A stretch of DNA of 64,000 nt from Tachypleus tridentatus. Lineage: Eukaryota > Arthropoda > Merostomata > Xiphosura > Limulidae. The notes beneath the pieces are model-generated. The model saw nothing but the letters and a program-made list of their open reading frames with translations. It made no database searches and was not told where the DNA came from. A program made the position numbers and the translations under genes. The DNA lies in the NCBI RefSeq assembly GCF_004210375.1, contig NW_027467782.1:33841771-33905770 (forward strand). The letters are read 5' to 3'. Below, one piece after another: positions 12,125-21,200 of this stretch; within the stretch, counting starts at the first letter, position 1, and every line of letters starts with the position of its first letter.

Positions 12125-12983
12125 AGAAATAAAACGAAAATATTAATTGCACATTAAATGAGTTAGCTGGTGAGTTTATATTTCTAACGAATACGGATAA
12201 TTAACACTTGAATCTACATATTTTCACCCACTGTAAGTACTAGTTAAAATTCGAGTTTAATTTCATAGTTGTAAAACTCCACACCTTCCTTATTCGTAAG
12301 CCTATTACATGTTAGAAATATATAATCTGTATAAAACTCATTACCTATAAACTTGAGTGAATTCGATCCCATTGGATGCCTCTGTACCACCTAACAATAA
12401 ACAAATTAAACCAACAAAAATATTATGCTTACCATAATAAAAGTATTAGAAGTGGTATTCCCACCGTGGCAAAAACAAGTGGAGGCGTAAATAACTTTTC
12501 TATGAGGGATGCTGAAATTAAAACAATATTATCATTGTTTAACATTGATATCGTTTATTAATAAATGTTTTCAAGTCGCACCAGTTGGGTAATATTTAAC
12601 CTGCGAAAATATTTAATTTCAACTCATTAACAATTTCAATACCTATAACTAAAGGAAACCAACGGGAATGAAGCACCGAAACCATTTGTTAAAACCTAGT
12701 CGTAACTTAAATTACAGAAGATGTTTTTATTAAGTCAGATATATAGCATTTTTTTTTAAATAAATGTGTCGAAAAGACATCCTTTATATAGAGATCATTG
12801 TACAAACATTTATATAAATACTTATTTATGGAGTTTTAATAAATTTTTTGTCCTAAATCATAGACGTACGAAGAGTGTTTCAGAGGGTGGCTGTACAATT
12901 TTTGTTCCATTGAGTTTATATTTTCTGCTTCAGTTTTGTCTGAATTAAAATGAAAAATCTGTCCAATTAACTGTAGGTATTAC

Positions 12984-13161
12984 AAGCTAGAGGGGCTGTT
13001 CCGATCGTACTCAATTTCATTACCATTATTAGTAGCCGCTGATTGTGTCAGTTTTGACCAGAAACACTTTTCAAATTTTACTCTTCTCTGTATATCGGAT
13101 TCTAATACCAATTTTAAAACGGCTAAATGAATAAATGTCCATTGTATCGTTACACTGTGGA
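12984..13161 (-). pseudogene. Exon-4 equivalent in the proximal copy
   Basis: Encodes the same residues as 18422-18599 without a change, with the same splice-site context. The following exon (exon 5 equivalent) is deleted in this copy, so an mRNA from here would have to skip to the terminal exon out of phase. Confidence 0.42.
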
Positions 13162-14119
13162 CTTTGAAGATATAGTTTGATTCCCACTGTTTCAATCATT
13201 TGCCAAATGAAAACAGTTGCTGATTTGTAAACTTTTAGCCTATAATCCTTTGTTAAGTCAAATTATTGTTTATTACTCTGTAAACAATAGAAATATGTGT
13301 CCAGCTTCATCACAATTATGTTGTTTTTCAATTGTTTTTTCTCTTCAGTAATCATAATAAATGATGAAGTTGTCCAGGATAGATTAGAGCCCCCTATACT
13401 CCTAACTTATCGAATTCTGAAGTTTTTTCTGATTTATTAGAAAACTGAGCCCCCTTTTAAAACATTGTCCTCACTTCTACGTAGTTACCAACCATGACAC
13501 AAGAATATTTTTATTTCGGAATTTTTTTGTAATCATTCGGATATAAGATGCTGAGCATGTGGCCTAATATGCCATAACTTGCAAATACAACAATACGCTA
13601 CTGTATTTTATATTCTGTATTGTGAGAACGTATAATTCAGATCGTTAGAAAAAGAAACGTATTTAAAAAAAAAAAACATGAAAGTCGGAGAAAATTAGGA
13701 ACAAACAGTGATAATAAAAATAACTTAAGTTACATTAAAACTAACAAAAAAGAGAAAATAAAATCTTAAAAGGTAACTGATATAGAACATCGAAACAAAA
13801 ACCAGTCAAACCTCTGTTTCAAACAAAAATCTAATAAAATCAGGAGTACCAAAGAATAAAATCACAACAAAATAATTTGTTTGAATAGTAGAAACAGGTT
13901 ACTTGTCTGAACTTGGTATTAAGTTCATAACGTAAGTTGGTTTATTCACAATATAAGAAGTGGATAATATTAAACTACATAAATAACATGACTTGTTAAT
14001 GATACTGACTAGAATATCTAAAGTTATTTGAAAGTTAAGCATTTGCAGCAATAGAATTTCTAAATATACCTGAAACAAAGTGGTTCTTAGTGCGGTTATA
14101 AGTATGTAATAAAACTTAC

Positions 14120-14278
14120 GTTTACATGCATCTCGTGAAGAGGGTCCGGGGTTCGTAAATCGTCTTCCAGGACAAGCCGAACATTTGTATGATCCAAAAT
14201 AATCACTGTAATGATCCTTGGGACACGGGACACATTCTTCCTGTTTTTTGCTTCTGAACTGTCCAGGAGGGCAGGGAA
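14120..14278 (-). CDS. Ephrin-receptor-like exon, proximal copy (intact)
   Basis: 159 bases with intact AG/GT borders. The frame holds PCPPGQF, ECVPCP, YKCSACPGRRF and ends SSRDACK, giving a full set of Cys for the repeat. It is the open version of the exon at 19557-19714. Its gene context is broken, so translation is doubtful. Confidence 0.5.
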
Positions 14279-14799
14279 CTTAATGAAAGGAATAATTTTT
14301 TAACGTATGTATTTAACCATATCCTAAACACCACGAATTTGACAAAAACAAGGGAATTAAATCATGTAACAGAACCAACACAAGCTCGTTAAACATTTAT
14401 TTTTATAAATAAATATGTTATAGTATTTATAAGTTTTCTGTAAAAGCTGTTTGTTAATATATTTTCCAAAAGAATCGTCAGATACATCGAACGTACAGAA
14501 AAAAATTAGTGAAGATCAATTTAAAATAGTGTTTAGGTGTATATATATGAAAAATATATTTTTATGTATTGCAGATCGATGTATTATTGTTACCTTAAAA
14601 AATACACAAAAATAAATTAAAAATTCTGATTTCGCATCTCAAACGATATTCTACAGTTTTCATAACAATGAAAACACTTTCCAAGATTTTTCATATAAAA
14701 GGTTTATTTGTGTTTTAAATTCACTCTGTGTGAAATTATGAAACATTTAATATGGTTTAATATTTACTAATTAATAAAATAGTTTACATAACTTAGTTT

Positions 14800-14920
14800 G
14801 TGTCCAACAATTTGTTGATTGGTTTGAGACCTGATGTCTTCTTTTCAGTAAATTACATTACCCCTGTAGTCACCCTTATCGAAAGCTTGAACGTTTATAA
14901 TTGTAAGGTGTTTGTATATT
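14800..14920 (-). pseudogene. Decayed Ig-exon fragment
   Basis: Aligns base for base to the 3' half of the Ig exon at about 23160-23290 (shared cgaaagcttgaacgt and cagtaaat). In the matching frame, the Ig Cys of DYNCNV has become Gly (DYRGNV) and the Trp of VIYW has become a stop. The 5' part with the signal peptide is absent. This is a clear relic exon, upstream of the intact Cys-rich exon of the proximal copy. Confidence 0.72.
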
Positions 14921-14990
14921 TTCAACTTCGGTTTTACTTTATATGATAATTTTCTTTGTGGCTCTTTTGAAGAAGAGGTGCAATTGAAGT

Positions 14991-15227
14991 TCAGTTGATG
15001 TTTAATTCTATACTCTGAATTCTGGCAAAGAAAATCTGCGAGAGCTGTGAGTTTAGAGAGTGTATATTGAAGTGTAGGAGGTTTTGTTTTGATTCTGCAG
15101 GTAATGGAAATGTTTTTGAATGATTCTCATCGACAGGTTTAAAGAGTTGGTTGGTAATTTCAGTTTTCGGCAATCCATCAATTTCACTTTTTGTAAGATC
15201 ACTTGAAATCATTGGGGTTTTGTTATC
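14991..15227 (-). CDS. Exon 6, distal copy: terminal exon with frame break
   Basis: Begins after TTTATTTCACAAG in phase 0: DNKTPMISSDLTKSEIDG, then LPKTEITNQLFKPVDENH. The proximal copy has aaaaccaaaatct where this copy has aaaacaaaacct, a net one-base loss near 15093. After it the frame changes and stops at 14991. In the unbroken frame of the other copy this segment continues KLTALADFLCQNP. Exact stop uncertain. Confidence 0.45.
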   Translation of the reverse strand, partial: DNKTPMISSDLTKSEIDGLPKTEITNQLFKPVDENHSKTFPLPAESKQNLLHFNIHSLNSQLSQIFFARIQSIELNIN

Positions 15228-18200
15228 CTTGTGAAATAAACACAAAAATATGTTAATAATATATTTGTCTGAAACAAAATCGGTCATAAAATAAATAATA
15301 TCCTTATTTAACAGAAAAAACATTCGTAATTAAGTAACTCAAATGTATCAATATTGATGTTAAAAATACATTAAACTCGTTTCATTTTTAAATATCAGAT
15401 GTGTGGTTTTTAATATTTTCCTCTAGCAATATTTAGTGTAAATATTAATCTGTCCTATATATAGATATATAGTGGTTTGTCATTTTAAGAAAATAAAGAC
15501 ATTTCGATCAGTATTGAAATACAGAAAAAAGTAATTAATGCCAAATTACTTTCAGCGCTTATGATGATTTATCAATATCAGTTTACGTTCATCTTAACTT
15601 CACAGCTAACTTCACTTTGTGTATGTGACAACCGAGTAGCAAAACAGTTAAAAACTGGCCCACCCAAACTTGTAATGCAGGAAGGACGTAATAGAAACTT
15701 TAGCTACTAAGTTAATGTTCCTATATCTGAGACTGTAAAACGAATTTATATTATTTATTTATTACTGAAATATTAAAAATATCTTAAATATCATACGGTG
15801 ATGAACAACTTCTTAAAGTCGTTTGTTTTTTTATTCCACTTAAAAAACTTCGATGTTAAAATTCTATAATGTAGCAGTGAAAGAATAGAGGGAAGGCACC
15901 TAGTTATTACCACCAGCCGTCAACTCTTGGGCTACTCTTTTATAAACAAATAATGGATTTGACCGTAACATTTTAACATCCCGATAACTAGAAGGAGACG
16001 GGGATTCAAGTCCCTGCCTCTCACATTGCGAGTCGAGTACCTTAATCATCTGGCCATGTCAGGCCTACCTTGAGGTCGTAAAGTCAAACTTCAACCTAAT
16101 TTAATAATAAAATGTAATAAAACAATCTTGAATATCACAAAAAAATACGTTGATGAACTAATTCCTTAAAGTCAAAGAGTCAAACTTGAAGCAAATTTGA
16201 ATCTCATTCAGAACAATGATTTGTCATTCCATAAGAGTGGTCTTGAGTCTGTATATTCAAATTAGAATATAAATTAAATATTTATTAAAGTGTGAGAACA
16301 ATACTTATAAAGTACGTCTTTTCCGGGATTCAGTCCGTTGGCAATGTGTATTTTGTATCAGTAGATTTAGTATTTGATATGGTACATTTTTAGATTATTG
16401 TTTTAGTCAATTTGATATAATCACTTGTCAAATGTGCCTTAGCAGCTAGAATGGGCGCACAGTTCTAAATCCATTACTGCGAATTTACTCTCTAGATTTT
16501 CTGTCTATGAGTGTGTTATAAGGGTGACGATGAAGTCCCATAATTCGATATTAGTAGTTCAAGTATGTGTGACGGCTGGTGTGTTGGCTAGCTGCTTTCA
16601 ATCTAACGACGAGTGATAGAGATAACTTTTGTATCGGTTTTATTGTTTTTTGTTGTTGTTGAATTTTGTACAAGCCTAGGGTTATCTTCGTTATCCGTCC
16701 CTAATTTTAAGTGACAGACAAGACATGTGCTACTATTTATTAATGAACAGTGAAACTGATCGTCACAGTATAATGGCTATAAGGCTGTAATGACAGTCAT
16801 GTTCGATGACGAGATTCGATCTCGCCACTGTATATTTCAAGTTTTTTCTCCAGTACCTCAGTGTCCAATCTGAAGGCTTATAATACTAAAAACCGGATTT
16901 CGTTTGGATGGGCTTATGCTTCACACTAACAAAAAGCAACTTACAGTTTTGTATTCATTGTATAATTACATAATAAGATCTTGAACAAAATTTCTTAACA
17001 CTCACGTCACAAATCTCTGATAAATTTGTCGTTGTAGAACTTCTTGTAGATTTTTCTGCATCTTCCACACGTTCTACACTAGAATCTATAATTGGTGAAT
17101 ATTTTACAAAGTTGAAGTTTCTGTCTTTTCCTGAATTCCTGTCTTGGCAACGCAGTAATACTTTGAGACTCTCTCGTTTACGAATTATAATACTGAAAAA
17201 ATGAACAGTTTAATTTTGATAAACATGTCTGTAGCTATGATTATCAATACACTTGTATCAAAACTAACATGAGCTAACCAATAAGTAGCAGCAATCTTAA
17301 TATAATTTGTACAACTTTAACGTCATTACAATATTTCAATAGAATATTAGTACACTGGCAATTGACACGTTTCATAATAAGATTCTTAATTGCTTTAATC
17401 AACGTCGCAGAGTTCTGTTCTTAGAGAACAATTTTAAATCATATTCTAAATTAGGGAAAGAAATTAAAATGAAAATATTAATTGTATATTAAACGAATTA
17501 GGTGGTGATTAAATATTTCTGACGAATACTGATAATAAGCAGTTAAATCGAAATTGTTTCACCCACTGTAAGTTCTAGTTAAAAATACGAGTTTAATTTC
17601 ATAGTTGTAAAACTCCACACCTTCCTTATTCGTAAGCCTATTACATGTTAGAAATATTTAATCAGTATAAAACTCATAAGTGCCATTTAAAATTTACTTT
17701 ATAAGATATCAATTTCAAAATATTTATAACAAACCATACAGATATTGAAATATATCCAAAATGTTACCCTGCCCAACCAATTAGCTATAAACTTGAGGGA
17801 ATTCGATCCCATTGGATGCTTCTGTACCACCTAAAATAAACAAATTAAACCAACAAAATGTTATGCTTACCATAATAAAAGTATTAGAAGTGGTATTCCC
17901 ACCGTGGCAAAAACAAGTGGAGGCGTAAATAACTTTTCTATGAGGGATGCTGAAATTAAAACAATATTATCATTGTTTAACATTGATATCGTTTATTAAT
18001 AAATGTTTTCAAGTCGCACCAGTTGGGTAATATTTAACCTGCGAAAAATATTTAATTTCAACTCATTAACAATTTCAATACCTATAACTAAAGGAAACCA
18101 ACGGGAATGAAGCACCGAAACCATTTGTTAAAACCTAGTCGTAACTTAAATTACAGAAGATGTTTTTATTAAGTCAGATATATAGCATTTTTTTTTAAAT

Positions 18201-21200
18201 AAATGTGTCGAAAAGACATCCTTTATATAGAGATCATTGTACAAACATTTATATAAATACTTATTTATGGAGTTTTAATAAATTTTTTGTCCTAAATCAT
18301 AGACGTACGAAGAGTGTTTCAGAGGGTGGCTGTACAATTTTGTTCCATTGAGTTTATATTTTCTGCTTCAGTTTTGTCTGAATTAAAATGAAAAATCTGT
18401 CCAATTAACTGTAGGTATTACAAGCTAGAGGGGCTGTTCCGATCGTACTCAATTTCATTACCATTATTAGTAGCCGCTGATTGTGTCAGTTTTGACCAGA
18501 AACACTTTTCAAATTTTACTCTTCTCTGTATATCGGATTCTAATACCAATTTTAAAACGGCTAAATGAATAAATGTCCATTGTATCGTTACACTGTGGAC
18601 TTTGAAGATATAGTTTGATTCCCACTGTTTCAATCATTTGCCAAATGAAAACAGTTGCTGATTTGTAAACTTTTAGCCTATAATCCTTTGTTAAGTCAAA
18701 TTATTGTTTATTACTCTGTAAACAATAGAAATATGTGTCCAGCTTCATCACAATTATGTTGTTTTTCAATTGTTTTTTCTCTTCAGTAATCATAATAAAT
18801 GATGAAGTTGTCCAGGATAGATTAGAGCCCCCTATACTCCTAACTTATCGAATTCTGAAGTTTTTTCTGATTTATTAGAAAACTGAGCCCCCTTTTAAAA
18901 CATTGTCCTCACTTCTACGTAGTTACCAACCATGACACAAGAATATTTTTATTTCGGAATTTTTTTGTAATCATTCGGATATAAGAAGCTGAGCATGTGG
19001 CCTAATATGCCATAACTTGCAAATACAACAATACGCTACTGTATTTTATATTCTGTATTGTGAGAACGTATAATTCAGATCGTTAGAAAAACAAACGTAT
19101 TTAAAAAAAAAAAACATGAAAGTCGGAGAAAATTAGGAACAAACAGTGATAATAAAAATAACTTAAGTTACATTAAAACTAACAAAAAAGAAAAATAAAA
19201 TCTTAAAAGGTAACTGATATAGAACATCGAAACAAAAACCAGTCAAACCTCTGTTTCAAACAAAAATCTAATAAAATCAGGAGTACCAAAGAATAAAATC
19301 TCAACAAAATAATTTGTTTGAATAGTAGAAACAGGTCACTTGTCTGAACTTGGTATTAAGTTCATAACGTAAGTTGGTTTATTCACAATATAAGAAGTGG
19401 ATAATATTAAACTACATAAATAACATGACTTGTTAATGATACTGACTAGAATATCTAAAGTTATTTGAAAGTTAAGCATTTGCAGCAATAGAATTTCTAA
19501 ATATACCTGAGACAAAGTGGTTCTTAGTGCGGTTATAAGTATGTAATAAAACTTACGTTTACATGCATCCCGTGAAGAGGCTCCGGGTTTGTAAATTGTT
19601 TTTCAGGACAAGCCGAACATTTGTATGATCCAAAATAATCACTATAATGATCCTTGGGACACGGGACACATTCTTCCTGTTTTTTGCTTCTGAACTGTCC
19701 AGGAGGGCAGGGAACTTAATGAAAGGAATAATTTTTAACGTATCTATTTAACCATATCCTAAACACCACGAATTTGACAAAAACAAGGGAATTAAATCAC
19801 GTAAGAGAACCAACACAAGCTCGTTAAACATTTGTTTTTATAAATAAATATGTTATAGTATTTATAAGTTTTCTGTAAGAGCTGCTTTGTTAATACATTT
19901 TCCAAAAGAATCGTCAGATACATCGAACGTACAGAAAAAAATTAGTGAAGATCAATTTAAAATAGTGTTTAGGTGTATATATATGAAAAATATATTTTTA
20001 TGTATTGCAGATCGATGTATTCTTGGTACCTTAAAATACACAAAAATAAATTAAAAATTCTGATTTTGTATCTTAATCGATATTCTACAGTTTCCATAAT
20101 AATGAAAACGCTTTCCAAGATTTTTCTTACAAAACGTTAAAATGTATTTTAACTTCACTCTGTGTTAAATTACGAAACATTTAGTATGGTTTAATATTTA
20201 CTAATTAATAAAATAGTTTCCATAACTTAGTCTGTTTATTTGGAATTAAGCACAAAGCTCCACATTAGGCTATCAGTGATCTGATCTCAACGGGTATCGA
20301 AACCCGATTTCTAGCGGTGTGAGTCTTCTGACAAACCGCAGTACCACTGGTGGTTATTTTCATAAAGTAACCTCTTTTTCACAATAATACCACAATTTAA
20401 ATATTTGAAAAATGTTTCTTATGTGGGATATTTTCCGCAATACATTTATTAATGTTTTTGTTAACATTTTGTGGGCATTTGTTGTGTTTTTGTAAACTTA
20501 TTCTGAAGCATGATGCAACGAATAGTTGAAAACAAATGAACCTGGAGCCATTTGAATAGTAGACCGCAACGCTATCCACTAGGAAACCTTGCTATTTTCA
20601 TAACGTATAGTAAGTTGTAGGTCTTATAGAAATTTTACCTAACTGGTAATCTTTTATGTGATAATGTAATTAGCACAGGTATTTTTGTAGTGTGATATTT
20701 CGTTTTAACTGAAAGTCACAAAACGTTTATCACATATATTGTTTACTTCGCATATTATTTTGCGTCTCTGTGTAAAAGAAATTAAAATTCAAGCGATTTT
20801 TCATCATCCTGTCGTGAAAAATATACTTGAAGAAATATACTAACAAAAACACTTTACAAGGTTTCAATAAAACATTTGAGTTGTGATGAATCCAAATGTA
20901 CTTCATGTTTTATCTTTAAATTAATGAAAACACATGAGTCGACGAAACAGAATTTTTCCAGAAAAAAAAAAAAAAAAGTATATCATTATTCACAACTTAC
21001 AGCAATCACTTTTCCCTAACATGTATCCATATGGACAAATGATGTTGTTATCTGGTGGCGAATAAACTGAAATTAAAAATTAAATAAAACTGTTAAAATT
21101 TGCCAAGTTAACCATTTTACTGACATAAGTTAAACAATCTTTTTTTGTATGTTTTAACACGAAGTTTTAATGACGATATGTGAAATTGTCTAGTGAAATT

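Larger units (their letters stand above)
11025..14920 (-). pseudogene. Proximal copy of the Ig/Cys-rich gene (pseudogene)
   Basis: Tandem copy of the gene at 23.5-15 kb. It contains a decayed fragment of the Ig exon (about 14800-14920), an intact ephrin-receptor-like exon (14278-14120), the exon-4 equivalent (13161-12984) and a terminal-exon equivalent (11395-about 11025). Exon 2 is not found and exon 5 is missing with a block of about 1.5 kb. The terminal exon carries an 8-bp GATGGATT-type duplication near 11350 that breaks the frame between DNKKPIISREIDG and LPKTEIANHFFKHVDENH. No signal-peptide exon precedes it. I infer a non-functional copy, though the exon at 14.2 kb looks untouched. Confidence 0.6.
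11130..20232. repeat. Tandem segmental duplication (two units)
   Basis: Unit 1 is about 11130-14800 and unit 2 about 14950-20232. Matching stretches are 11150-12120 with 14970-15930, and 12160-14800 with 17470-20232. The offset is 5438 bp in the middle block. Unit 2 carries about 1.5 kb (15950-17450) that unit 1 lacks. The middle block is nearly identical, with only scattered single changes, while both flanks are more diverged. A smaller local duplication of about 205 bp (10940-11060 against 11145-11265) sits at the left edge. Confidence 0.85.

Noticed and set aside
12980-13195. 71-codon ORF as an independent gene, found twice (also 18418-18633)
   Set aside because: Better explained as exon 4 of the duplicated Ig/Cys-rich gene: the phases fit on both sides and its ATG lies upstream of the acceptor.
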